A DNA stretch of 64,000 bases from Muraenolepis orangiensis. Its lineage: Eukaryota > Chordata > Actinopteri > Gadiformes > Muraenolepididae. Made by a program: the position numbers and the translations under genes. Where the stretch lies: assembly GCA_027704905.1 (NCBI GenBank), contig CM051000.1:14619514-14683513 (forward strand), written 5' to 3'. Under the pieces are notes generated by a model that made no database searches, was not told the origin of the DNA, and saw only the letters and a list, made by a program, of their open reading frames with translations. Shown here in pieces: positions 1 to 14,872 of this stretch. How positions within the stretch are numbered: the first letter of the stretch is position 1; every line of letters starts with the position of its first letter.

Positions 1-120
1 TTAGTTTTTAGGTATTAGTATATTTTGTGTGCATTTATTCCCCCTGTTTCAACTGTTGCACCTTAATTTCCCCCGGGATAAATAATGTCATCTTGAATCT
101 GGAATCTTGAATCTTGAATG
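1..120 (+). repeat. 3' tail of a non-LTR element
   Basis: The segment ends in a run of ATCTTGA-type units (about 90-119), preceded by a CCCCGGGATAAATAATG stretch. Many L2/CR1-like fish LINEs and their SINE partners end with such a short tandem tail after a GGGATAAATAA-like 3' UTR. Only the tail is in the window, so the family is an inference. Confidence 0.35.
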
Positions 121-1170
<1,050 letters not shown>

Positions 1171-1984
1171 AGACGGCGGTTGGCTCGAGAAAAGTGTTTC
1201 TTAATTAGCTTTGCGTTGGCAGCAGAGCTGGAATGGTGTCTATGGACGATCAATTTATTTGTGCAGCTTGTGAAGGGCCCAGGCTGACGAGGAAGCATCC
1301 AAGTCATCGGAAACATTGGAACGAGGGACCGGACCGAAGAAGAAACATTGTTCTGTTGATATATATAGTAAGACAGCAAGGCACACTTGTTTACACTTTG
1401 TTTATCCAATTGATATATATATCATATATAATGTTGCAAAGCATTCTCCAACGAGTTCTCCTATAGCCTATTTAATAATGTTCATCATCTTTCGTGTTTT
1501 GTTTAACTAATTTCTAAGGGATGAATACCAGATGAAGTATTCCCTCAGTGGCCATTTAGCCCTTTAATCTAAGTAAGAGAGATGTCTGTGTCTGTGGGCT
1601 CCAGCCCCAGTCTGTGGGCTCCACCCTTTGGCGATTCTATGTAGTTAAATCAAGGTAAAATACATTCTCTGCTACCAAGAAGACTATAGCAACAGCAGAA
1701 ATAGGCCAGTGGTGGAGTACAGTACACATTTGATTGTGTACTTGTGTACTAGTATTTATATTTTCAGCTGAAACACATTAGTGCATCAATATATATAATC
1801 CAGTAAGTTAATGTATCTTATTCTGAAATGAGTACTAGGGATTTTATATTGATTCTATATTGGTCTAGTGAGTGTGTGACTTAGTGACATAGTATGACTG
1901 AGTCTGAAGTCAGGTGCATTTTGCATGCAAGTTATCGAAAAGGGCCTTTGTTTTTATATTTTATTTTACATGCTTGAGTTGGAT
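1171..1984. other. Intergenic sequence, nothing recognised
   Basis: AT-rich sequence with a short local repeat (tctgtgggctcca twice, near 1590-1625). No gene or element ends are supported. Confidence 0.3.
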
Positions 1985-2874
1985 GGGTGACAAAGCGCAG
2001 CCCTGGCATGGACAGGATTTCAAGGCATAGTCATGGAGGGGAGTGGTTTCAGTATGGTGGGCTCAGGATTGAATTGCTGCTGTTTGCAGATGATGTGGTC
2101 CTGTTTGCGTCATCAGTATGTGACCTTCAGCACTCACTGGATCGGTTTGCAGCGGAGTGTGAAGCGGCTGGGATGAGGATCAGCACCTCCAAATCTGAGG
2201 CCATGGTTCTTAGTAGGAAACTGGTGGATTGTCTACTCCAAGTAGGGAGGGAGTCCTTATCCCAAGTGAAGGAGTTCAAGTATCTCGGGGTCTTGTTCTC
2301 GAGTGAGGGGAGGATGGAGCGTGAGATTGACCGGAGAATAGCTGCAGCGGGAACGGTATTGGGTGCACTTTGGCGCACTGTTGTAACCAAAAGAGAGCTG
2401 AGCCAGAAGGCAAAGCTCTCGATCTACCGATCAGTCTTCGTTCCTATCCTCACCTATGGTCATGAACAATGGGAAATGACCGAAAGGACGAGATCGCGAA
2501 TACAAGCGGCCAAAATGAGTTTCCTCAGGAGGGTGGCTGGTATCTCCCTGAGGGATAGGGTGAGAAGCTCAGTCACTCCTTCGCGTAGAAAGGAGCCAGT
2601 TGAGGTGGTTCGGGCATCTAGTAAGGATGCTTTCTGGTCGCCTCCCAAGGGAGGTTTTCCAGGCACATCCAACTGGAAAGAGACCATGGGGCAGACCAAG
2701 GTACAGGTGGGGTGATTACATCTCCACACTGGCCTGGGAACGCCTCGAGATCCCCCAGTCAGAGCTAGTCAATGTTGCCAGGGAGAGGGAAGTTTGGAGT
2801 CCCCTGCTGAAGCTGCTACCTCCGTGACCTGATTACGGATAAGCAGGAAAAATGGATGGATGGATGGATGCTTG
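1985..2874 (+). mobile_element. Rex3-like (RTE clade) LINE, 5'-truncated
   Basis: The 3' part of a non-LTR retrotransposon. Reading begins inside the reverse transcriptase, just before the catalytic FADDVVLFAS box (about 2086-2115), and continues through KEFKYLGVLFSSEGRMEREI and the conserved region near SFLRRVAGISLRDRVRSS. It then shifts frame near 2590-2600 and runs on as RWFGHLVRM, RPWGRPRYRWGDY and EREVWSPLLKLLPP to a stop near 2827. A very short 3' UTR ends in a GATG tandem tail (about 2853-2869), the recognised signature of Rex3 elements in fish. ATGCTTG occurs on both sides (1969-1975 and 2868-2874) and may be a target-site duplication. The 5' truncation plus frameshift mean the copy is dead. 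Confidence 0.8.
1987..2827 (+). pseudogene. Reverse transcriptase C-terminal remnant (Rex3-like)
   Basis: The RVT-type catalytic FADD motif is intact, but everything upstream (endonuclease and the RT fingers) is missing. The reading frame is broken at about 2595: the first frame runs open to 2715 but loses the family-like sequence after RVRSSVTPSRRKEPVEVVR, while the second frame (from about 2600) carries the conserved tail. The protein would have copied the element's RNA at a nicked target site. It is not functional here. Confidence 0.8.
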
Positions 2875-4429
2875 TGTTGTGAATGGCTTCCTAAGCTATG
2901 TATTTGCACTTTGAGCCACAATTCAAAATGGAATACCAGGGTGAACGCCACTTGGCTGGTATGAGTCTGATTCTGTTTATTGCGAAATCATGATAGCTTA
3001 TACAATGGTTAGTAGGCTTAGCGTATAGGGCCCACTTTATTCTTGTGTGTGAGACACTTTGGCATGTACATTGGCAAAACTTATATTTTTCATGCAGCAG
3101 CAGTATCCTTTAAACAGCTGCTTTATATAACACATAGCTGTGCAATCAATAGAAATGTGAAGGGGAAGGAGCATCTATTTGACTTTTTTTCTACTAATCT
3201 GATGTAAATCTCCAGTATCATCAGTAAACTAAACACTCTGACAGCCAGTCAATAGTAGTCGTGGAGGGGGGGGGGGGTTGCTGATGATGGGTGTGTGTGT
3301 GTGGGGGGGGGCTGTGCTTGCAGACTGCAGATGTCTGATTGATCTGCGAGGCAGAATCTGCATGCCAGGGGAAGGCAAATGACCCAGGCTGTGAGAGGAG
3401 TGTCTCTGTGCAAGGACATCATTGCTATCATCCAAATACTTTATTGGGCTTTTAGTTCAATGCAGTTCGGGTTTTTTTCTGGGGAATGTTTGTGTTAGTT
3501 TATTCTGTCCAATGAGGATTGCTGGAACTATATATGCAAAGCTAAAATTGCCCCAAGAACGCTGTTAAAATATATTGACGGTGTGAAAATGGTAATCGAT
3601 CATGACACAAAATAACACAAAAGGTGACTCATTTGTGTGCCTTTTTTGGCTTTATTGACAATATAGGGCTATTTTCGCTGTGGAGGAAGTTGCGTTTATT
3701 AGTTAAGACCTACTCCCACTCTCTTGCAGCTAAATAATTGAATATTGTGCACAAAAGACTACAAGGAACAGCTTCATATCCCGACATCTAACCTTTAACT
3801 GATTAAAGCTCTGATTGGTTTATCACAGCGGCAATTGTTGTCCTTGACAAATAAATTGCATTAATGAGTGGTGATTATTCAAACGTTTATAATCTCTCTG
3901 CTTCGCCTTCCCATGGATGGAGGCGGTGCACATTGAATATGCATCTAATTGTATTCCCCCCCCATAATTGATTTGCTTGTAAACAGCTTATTAGTACAGC
4001 TTATTAGTACTAAGATTGCTTTAGGACTCAATAAACTCATCTCATAAGAGGAACGCGTCTGCGCTGATCTGCGTGAGTTTTGCATGCCGATGATGCGTGG
4101 CTTAGCCACAGGGGGAATGTTTTCCCTTCAAAAACAATGACAACCTGCATAATCACTTTAAATAACAACACAAAAACAAACAATCAAACAAGCAAAATCA
4201 CTATAAAACCAGTGCACACAGGCACGCACACAGGCACGCAGGCACACGTAGGCACGCACACACACACATGTGGAGGTGCGTGCTTTGTGCCAGTGGGCAG
4301 TGTTGGGAAAGAAATGCCATCTGTAGTCCCACCATCAGGTCCGGTCGGGCGGCTGTCCACACTGCAATGGCTTTTTTAGCACCGTCTGGCACAGAGCTAG
4401 ATGTTGGGAATTGATTCCTGCCACCCCTT

Positions 4430-4430
<1 letters not shown>
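2875..4430. other. Intergenic sequence with G-runs
   Basis: No gene recognised. It contains a 10-base G-run near 3268 and a (GT)n/G-run at about 3290-3310. The region 4215-4270 is rich in GGCACGCACACA-like units. Confidence 0.3.

Positions 4431-4469
<39 letters not shown>
4431..4469. repeat. (AC)n microsatellite
   Basis: An uninterrupted AC run of about 39 bp. Confidence 0.95.
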
Positions 4470-7702
<3,233 letters not shown>

Positions 7703-9359
7703 GGCTGTGGTCCATTTCAGGGGCTGCATCCTTTTAGGGTGCATTTGATGACCGGTTATATCACAGCAGCCGCGACAAGGCTGTCCCATTTCGTAGGCTC
7801 CTTCAAATGCAGCCCTCAAATGCAGCCTTATTTCCCCGAAATTGAAGTGTGCATCGACGCGCACTTCTGCACACTTCTGGCCCAGCATATCCCAGAATGC
7901 ATTTCGCACCAACCAGTACAGAATTGGAGCCCGGCTAAAAGCTGTTTTAGATTTCACTGTAAGACTATAATTAAGTCACTTTATTAAGTTTTATTACTGA
8001 TGTCCCTTCACTGATCCCTTACTGTAGAGCACTCTACAGAGGGGGAGGAGGGGGGGTCCTTTAGATGGTGTGTGGTTTGCGGCATCAGGACTCTTGCCCC
8101 TCAGCTTTCCTTTTGTCCACCCCCAGCCCTGCCCCTTGTGTCTCCTGCCTTCTGTAGCAAACTAAAGGGCAAGTAGGGTAATGTGCAATCTCTGTACCAG
8201 TACATGGACAGCTTACCTGTGGCAGTGTTCATCTTGTATTCGAAACATTTGTTGGGCACCTTTTAAAAGGATATTGCAATGAAATTACCCATTTTGGATT
8301 ATTAATTTATTACGCGACAATGTACCTATGTAGATTATACATATGTTGTCAGTTTATCCAAATAAAGCCTGTTTAGAAATATGCTACGGCGATTTCGGAG
8401 ATGTCGGGAGCCGCATATGGGAAGCGCTGGCGCGGGCCAGCTGGTCTCCCAGGCCGCCACAAACCTATATGAGGAAGATGAAGATGGAAGAGGAAGAAGA
8501 CTCACGCTCAGTTTTGTGCTTGTTTTGCGCTTGTTTCATTTGCAATGGCATCGCAAACTGAAGCCGCCGGAGAAGTGGCTTTTAAAAGTAAGTATTGGGT
8601 TTCATTTCACTCTAATAGCTTACGATATAAGTGATTAGAACAATTTCTGTTAAATAGTAATACTTGGAATACTTTACTGCCCTGAGTCAACACGTTTCTA
8701 CAGGCCTCAATGTTATTTTCAAACTTTCAGAGGTTGCCTTATATCTTGCCGAGATTGTGTTGATTTAATAGATAATCTATACTTCATAATACTTCGTAAT
8801 ACGGACATAAATGGACCAAGATGAAAACATTTAGAAAAGGTTGTGAGCCTTTCTTTGTTTTCAGACAGTTCAATATCACTTTATATCACAAGTCCAGTAC
8901 AGTTACACACGTAGGGATTGATTACACGGCTAACTCATATTTTGCTACTGAAGCTGCTTTTGCTTAGTGATGTGAAGCAAAACTAACTTTTAACATTGTG
9001 TTTTGTTTTAGGGAGCAAGTAGCTTACCACAAAGTTCATTAGACAAAGGGGGGAAAGTGATTCTCAGCGAGTGTGGCATGGAGGTAAGGCAACAATAGCC
9101 TATTTGTCCTGCTGCGTCACCTTCTCCAATCTTTTCAGTTTCCATCCCTGTATTGATATGATCGATAAGTGCTTCCCTTTTGTGATTAGGACAATTCTGG
9201 AGAGAACGGACCTGCTGGCATTTGTAAAGCCCATGCTGGCCAAAAAAATGGGACAACCTAAAAAAAAATGTAAAGTGAAATTATATTTGTTTGTTTTAAT
9301 CATGCAAGTTTATAAAAGCACTTTTGCTGATGTTGTTAACTGCCATGAGTGATTTTCCA

Positions 9360-9512
9360 GGGTCAGGAGAAGGTGTGAGTGGGAAACACTGCTGCGTATA
9401 GCACGTATAACTGCTGTCTGTCGTCGGGTATTGCACATAAGATTTTCACTCACTGCTTTATACTTTTGTAAACTGTGAAGTGACAATAAACTTGACTTGA
9501 CTTGACTTGCAA
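9360..9512 (+). repeat. 3' end of a LINE/SINE with (CTTGA)n tail
   Basis: The sequence GTGACAATAAACTTGACTTG and its short tandem tail (about 9480-9511) have the form of an L2-like retroposon 3' end. It lies inside the Harbinger-like element, just upstream of its ORF, so it is probably a nested insertion. Confidence 0.45.
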
Positions 9513-9532
9513 CTTGGCCATGGTTTGTCCTC

Positions 9533-9796
9533 ATGGATGAGGTGATGGGACAGAGGCATTCCATTGCACCCCCTGTCCTGGTTGCCTCCATCCCTGAGGA
9601 CACACCAGGGCCAAGTTCAGCAGTGGGTGACCAGGAGCAGGAGGAAAGGGAGCCAGAGCCAGCAAGAAGGAAGAGAGGGAGAGATGAAGAGTTTATAGAG
9701 CTGATGAGGGAGGACATGAGATTACAGCGAGAGGCAGAGCAGAGGAAGACAGAACATCTGTTTTCCCTTTTGGAAAGAATTGTAAATAGTATATAA
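9533..9796 (+). pseudogene. Myb/SANT-like accessory protein tail of the DNA transposon
   Basis: An open frame reading WPWFVLMDEVMGQRHS, then a Pro/Glu-rich linker, a basic stretch (RRKRGRDEEF) and an amphipathic Glu/Arg-rich helix (MREDMRLQREAEQRK) before a stop near 9794. This layout, a fragment of the DNA-binding region followed by an acidic linker and a coiled-coil-like tail, resembles the accessory proteins of Harbinger-type and related fish elements. Only the C-terminal part is visible. The ATG at 9533 is internal to the family-like reading (WPWFVL lies upstream), so it is probably not the true start. Function in this copy is doubtful. Confidence 0.4.
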
Positions 9797-10119
9797 TATA
9801 ATAATAAATACAAATAATTTGAATCAATTAGAAGAAATTGTTTAATTGTTTAATTGTTATTTGTTTATTTCATGCATTTATCTATTTACAACATATGAAT
9901 TTGTATTTTAAAAATCTATAACATTTACAACTATATACAACAAACATTTGAATAATTTTGAACTTTTTAATTTTTAACCGCATCGTCCATCAGCTGGGTT
10001 TGCAGGGCTGGCTATCGACGGCTGCCATGTCCCTAAGATATTTTCAGAAGGAGGCAAGAATAAAATTCCACTTACAACCTTTTTTTGGCAAAAATAAATC
10101 TCACCATAATATTTCAAAC

Positions 10120-10122
<3 letters not shown>

Positions 10123-10150
<28 letters not shown>
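10123..10150. repeat. (TA)n microsatellite
   Basis: A TA run of about 28 bp inside the Harbinger-like element. Confidence 0.9.
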
Positions 10151-10153
<3 letters not shown>

Positions 10154-10555
10154 TAGAAATTATAACTTTACCAATATTAACCAATCTTTATTTACCTGCC
10201 CATGGTTCTCTCTTAGCCGAAATAACATTACACGTTGACGCCGGTGGTGAAGCTCCAGTTCCTTAAGTTCCTTAAAATGCCTGTCTGGGGGCATTTTTAA
10301 TAATCAATCGATTTCCCTCGTATCAACCTCTCAAAACATAAGCTTCTGGGACTATTTCCATGGCTCTGGTCAGAGCGACGGTGGGCGTGGCGCTTCGTGA
10401 CGCAGCTGGTGACGCATACAGTAAGTACTCCGTAGACTAGACCGACCCATTTAACAAGTTTTTGAAGCAGCCTTAGTAAGCGGCCTTTGGAAGCAGCCTT
10501 CAAATGCGCCCTTAAGGCTGCAGTCCCTGAAATGGAACACAGCCTACGACTGTAC

Positions 10556-11178
10556 CAGGGTTTCCGTTTTTTTTGTATTTACCGGTTTTAGCGGGCAAAA
10601 ATTATAAAAAACATAATTTAAAAACCTGCCGGTCAAAATGTCCGATAATAATGCTCATACTAAACTTAGATCCTGGACATTAGAGTTTTGACAGCTTTAT
10701 TACTGCCCCTCCCCCCCGAAAGGGTGACCGAATGAAGTGACCAATCAGCTGCACCTCTCATGACGTCACGCGCGCCCGACGAGATGCAGGTGCAGTGATG
10801 GCAGCGCTCCACGGCTATGGGGCTTTAATGTTTGCGACAGCTTGCCAAGTGCTCATTTGTGAGTTCAGCGAGCTGTACCCCGACTGGGCCACACAGGCTA
10901 AAATTGCCTGTGTTCTGCCCGTGTCAAGCGTGCCAGCAGAGAGGAGCTTCTCCCTGCAGAATGGTTTGAAAACATCACTGTGGAGTCGTCATTAGACACA
11001 TTAGACACCTTTGATTTCAGCTTGGCAGCAGAGGACTTTGCCGCAATGAAATTAAGGAGAGAGCAAAAAGTTGCCTGGTAGCCTACAGGGTAAATGTGAT
11101 GCCATGTAGCCTATGTTAAAACGGACTACAGATGTTACAGGTGTTTTGAAATAGCCTCGATTTTTGCGGCTAACGAGG
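10556..11178 (+). mobile_element. hAT-type transposon remnant (copy 1)
   Basis: It starts with the terminal sequence CAGGGTTTCCG and runs parallel, with few differences, to the element at 23723 (shared CCTGCCGGTCAAAATGTCC and the tail GGCTAAC-AGGTTTT). The right end of copy 2 is missing here; similarity stops near 11178. It contains a trace of the hAT C-terminal dimerisation region at about 10860-10990. It begins 12 bp after the end of the Harbinger-like element. Confidence 0.65.
10795..10995 (+). pseudogene. hAT transposase C-terminal dimerisation remnant
   Basis: The frame contains FSELYPDWATQAKIACVLPV followed by SSVPAERSFSLQNGLKT. The order Tyr-Pro ... Ala ... Pro-Val-Ser-Ser ... Glu-Arg-Ser-Phe-Ser ... 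Lys-Thr is the hallmark of the hAT dimerisation domain (hATC). Only about 60 residues survive and the catalytic core is absent. Confidence 0.7.
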
Positions 11179-11760
11179 TTTTGTGTCACGGTTACGGTGG
11201 TTGACAGGGGGCGTGGCCAAGCCACGTGCGCTGGTGGCGCACACACACACCTGTCAGCTATTGCCGCATCTAATGGTTAATCCCCTCACCTGGGGTATGT
11301 ATACTCTGGCTATCCGTTAACCCAGTGTGAGGTCGTACGTCTTACTGCAAGTCACACGTTGTTCACGTTAAGTCGTACATTCTGGACGGAATCGCCACGC
11401 TGATGTCCCGGAGATCCAGATCCCGATCCCTTGCATATCCCGCGTCACCCGCCGGTCTCGCGTTACTCGGGTCTATACGAGCTCCCCGGTCATTATAATT
11501 ACCTGTCTGGTACCTGTCGCTACTCCGACCTCCCGGTACGCAGACTTCTCCCCCGTCCCGGACTACTACTACTCGCCTACTCGCCTACTACCTGCCGGTA
11601 CTCGGATCGACCTCCCGGTACCCAGACCCCTGGACTGTCCCTGATCACTATTGTGTTGTGTTTGCTTCCAGGAGCTAGCAGGGGCTCTAATGGTGGAAGG
11701 TGTGCTGTGCTGTACTGTAAGTTTGAAGTGAGAGAGGATTTCAAGCTTTGAAGAACAGTC
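11179..11760 (+). repeat. Possible LTR fragment
   Basis: The hAT remnant breaks at TGTCACGGTTACGG, a start of the kind seen in fish Ty3/Gypsy LTRs. It is followed by a TATA-like GGGTATGTATACTC near 11293 and a pyrimidine-rich stretch with repeated CTCCCGGTAC / CCTACTCGCCTACT units (11455-11625). I see no matching second LTR and no clear TG...CA end, so this is tentative. Confidence 0.25.
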
Positions 11761-12670
11761 GGTCTTCACTTTGGATCAGAAGACGCTGAATTGTTGTTTG
11801 TGTGCTGTGATGTTGTACATTAGCGAGGATTTATGTCTGAATACATTATTGATAGTCTGCAGATCTTGGATATATATGTATATCTATGTATGCATTTGGA
11901 TTTTGGACAAAACAAGACCCACTGAACATGCATGCAACGCACTACAATTTTTTATTAATTTTTTTATCTGAAAATACAACCCGCCTTTGAAAGAAAAAAA
12001 AAATATTATGAGATTAATATGATCCGAAAAAGCTCTATTTTGTCTGAAAAATACAACCTGTCTTTCTTTAAAAGAAATAAAAATATTTTGAGATGAATGG
12101 TATCACAGCTCTCACCACACTGCTATTACATTAAGTACACCCAGTGGGGAAAATCCCACTGCCTGCTTTCTGGACGATGACATGTTTTGTGTTTTTTGTT
12201 TGTTCGTATTTTTCTCCACATTTACAAAAGACAGCGACACATCAACAGCAACTGCAGCGGCCTAAGTGACATGAATGAAACCTAATAGGTATTTCCATAA
12301 AAGGCACATTTTAGGGGCATTGTGTTGTCGCAAATGCATGGGAGAGCAATGGACCTATTTAGACAAAGATGGAAGAACACATCAGCAAAACATTAGTCCA
12401 ACATGGAGCTCACCAACACACAAAGAATAGGGGAATAAGGGGTAATATGAAGGTGGAAGTGGAGCACTTATATTATGCTTGGAGCACTTATATTATACTT
12501 ATATTATGCTTGGAGCAGTATAACAGCCAAAAAGCTTAGTGGAACAAAGCATTAGGACGCGGGGACCAGAAGTTGTGTGCACAGAGGCCAGATCGACTGC
12601 CTCTGCAACACACCCAGTAGACCAGCATGTGGACATTATTACATGGTTTATTAAAGTGAGGAGTATTAAA

Positions 12671-12714
12671 AGTAGTAAAATCAAATGTGATTAATCCCAT
12701 TTGATTTTACTACT
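12671..12714. repeat. Perfect 17-bp-arm inverted repeat
   Basis: AGTAGTAAAATCAAATG (12671-12687) is exactly repeated in reverse complement at 12698-12714, with a 10-nt spacer. It may be a terminator-like fold, a MITE core or a slippage product. Confidence 0.85.
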
Positions 12715-13791
12715 TTTTTTTATCATTTTTTTATTATCCTATTATTTATTCATTTTTTCATGTGGTAGCTTGTTATTTTTTATTTAATATGAAATAATTA
12801 TGATCTACTCCATGTATTGCACTTGAGGAGTCCCAGGGGATAAATGTCTTTAAAACTATTTTTTATGATTTCAATCAAACATGGATATGCTAACACCGAA
12901 ACTGTCCATAAAATATGTTACGATGCCAGCTTTACACCATTGCACCTATCATTCTGCATGTATTTTTATGTTGGTGTATCAACTCAAGGTATTGTTGATA
13001 CATCATTTATCAACCACCACCACCACCATCTACAGCACCTGTTGCATGTGCCTCCGAGCACTGGAGAGGTGGTTCACAGCGGTTCACAGTGAGTCTTGAT
13101 AAAGTGTCAAGTGTAGCGGATTAGGCTCTCTCCCTCCCTCCTCCTTCCCTCGCTGCCCACTCACATCACTTTATCTGGATGAGTGCCCATTAACTACCTC
13201 CTCTTGCTGGAGCCTTGCACCTGTGATGGTGCCGTGGTCCACAGTTTGACGTGGCTCGTTGAGACAGCTGCTTCTGTTGCTTTTGGTTGTGCATTTTTGT
13301 AGCTTTCTGTATCTACCTGCCTGCGCTCCATTGCTTTGTAGTGTAGCTGGCTTGTTTCCTGGTGACAGATCTGAATTCATATTGTTCCACTTTTATCGAA
13401 CACATGCAGCTTATCTTTTTGTTGAGGTAGGTATGCTCATTTGAGTTATTATTTTATTTCATGCGGCTTCTATTGTTATTCTGTGCCCAGCTAAATGTAA
13501 CTCTTCTTGCTTGCTCTCTGCTCTGCTCTTGATTATTTTTGAGCTTGTGTCTTGTGGTTTGTGTTTGTTTTGAATTTGTATTTTTCTTTGGTTTTGCATG
13601 CTTGTGTTCTTCCATTTGGTCCACAACTCTGTGTGTGGTGTGTGAGCGTCAGCTGACAAGTTGTGGTGGTGGCATTCATCTGGCCCGGAATACAGTGCGA
13701 TGTCGGCGTGGCTAGTGTGCAAGGCCTGGGATAGGTCTAGGTAAGAGTTTGGTATGTTATTAATGTGACAGTAAATATGCACACAAACGTT

Positions 13792-13820
13792 TGACACTTC
13801 CACTTCATGTGGAAGTGTCA
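13792..13820. repeat. Perfect 12-bp-arm hairpin
   Basis: TGACACTTCCAC / GTGGAAGTGTCA with a 5-nt loop. No associated gene. Confidence 0.85.
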
Positions 13821-14099
13821 TCCATGTGGAGACTGCACAGTTATGCAGTGTTACCTGTTTTGACACCGAATATTCTTCCGAAGATCAACACATTTGTGAG
13901 TGCAAGATGAAGGTCTCAGATGGCCATTTTAACAAATATATTTCAACCGTGGTCTACTAAACAAGTTTGCTACAGGTTAGGCTACGGGAAAGGCTTGCAT
14001 TAGTGGCAGTATAGGTCAAGTAAACATGGTCTTCCATTGGCACATATATATATATATGTGCCGTATATAGAGGTTACTACACTGTAAAACCGAATAAGT

Positions 14100-14520
14100 T
14101 AGCAGAACTCAAAAATTTTGAGGCAATGACTTGCCTCAAAATTTTTGAGTTTATCAACTCAAAAAACTCAAGTTCTCAGTACTCAAAAGTTTTGAGTTCT
14201 GAGAACTCAAGTTTTGAGTTCTGAGAACTCAAAAGTTTTGAGTTCTGAGAACTCAAAAGTTTTGAGTTCACAGAACTCAAATGTTTTGAGTTCTCAGAAC
14301 TCAAAACTTTTGATTAGGTGCTACTTAACTAATTTAAGTTACTATGACTTAAAGTTGTCAGTTTTCAGAACTCAAAAGTTTTGATTAGGTGCTACTTAAC
14401 TAATTTAAGTTACTATGACTTAAAGTTGTCAGTTTTCAGAACTCAAAAGTTTTGATTGGGTGCTACTTGATTATATTCAGTTACTACGACTTAAAGTTTT
14501 CAGTTTTCTATCCGTGGGAA
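14100..14520. repeat. Subterminal repeat array of the 4.4-kb transposon
   Basis: At 14100-14310 the motif GAACTCAAAA-G-TTTTGAGTTC, a 10-bp-arm near-palindrome, recurs about six times in varied form. At 14310-14515 a 71-bp unit beginning TTGATTAGGTGCTACTT is repeated three times (starts about 14310, 14381, 14452), the last more diverged. Matching AACTCAACATTTTTGAGTT lies near the other end (18364-18382). Such arrays are often transposase binding regions; that role is inferred. Confidence 0.8.
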
Positions 14521-14872
14521 TAAGTTAACAGAACTTAAAAAAATAAGTACACAACCACATTATTTGAACTTAATAAAAAATAGTTTTATGTACACAAGTC
14601 AAACATAAATACAATAGAATCACTATAATTAAACAACTTTACAACAGTTAAATATGGCAAATAGAAAATAAAAACAAATAGAAAAATAGAAAAAATGAAC
14701 AGTGCACACTGTGTAGTAGGCCTATTGATAAATGTATAGAAAGAAGGATACCTCAGTGAGGTATTATTGAAGGCCTTCTGAATCAAAGTTCTTTGCTTAC
14801 TTCTTAAGGCATTATTGTGACAAAGGGAAAGAACTTTGATTCACAATAATAATACCTCACCCCACATCCTTT

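Larger units (their letters stand above)
7703..10544 (+). mobile_element. Harbinger-like DNA transposon, decayed
   Basis: The two ends are imperfect terminal inverted repeats of about 45 bp: GGCTGTGGTCCATTTCAGGG at 7703 and, on the other strand, GGCTGTGTTCCATTTCAGGG ending at 10544. The 3-bp sequence TAC flanks both ends (7700-7702, 10545-10547), fitting the 3-bp target duplication of PIF/Harbinger elements. Inside are a small spliced-looking 5' exon (ATG 8545 to donor GTAAGT at 8588) and an ORF resembling a Myb/SANT-type accessory protein tail (9533-9796). No DDE transposase can be read, so the copy is non-autonomous or decayed. The superfamily call rests on TSD length and accessory ORF style, not on a transposase. 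Confidence 0.55.
11761..14077. other. Intergenic AT-rich sequence
   Basis: No gene recognised. It includes a duplicated GGAGCACTTATATTAT segment (about 12461-12500) and two strong hairpins, listed separately. Confidence 0.3.

Noticed and set aside
8343..8638. Two overlapping + strand frames near 8343-8638 as host exons
   Set aside because: They lie inside the Harbinger-like element. Only the short ATG 8545 to donor 8587 segment looks exon-like, and its join to the next candidate exon gives a stop.
14100..14320. Regular short repeats considered as a CRISPR array
   Set aside because: The genome is eukaryotic, the units are near-palindromes without unique spacers, and they sit inside transposon ends.
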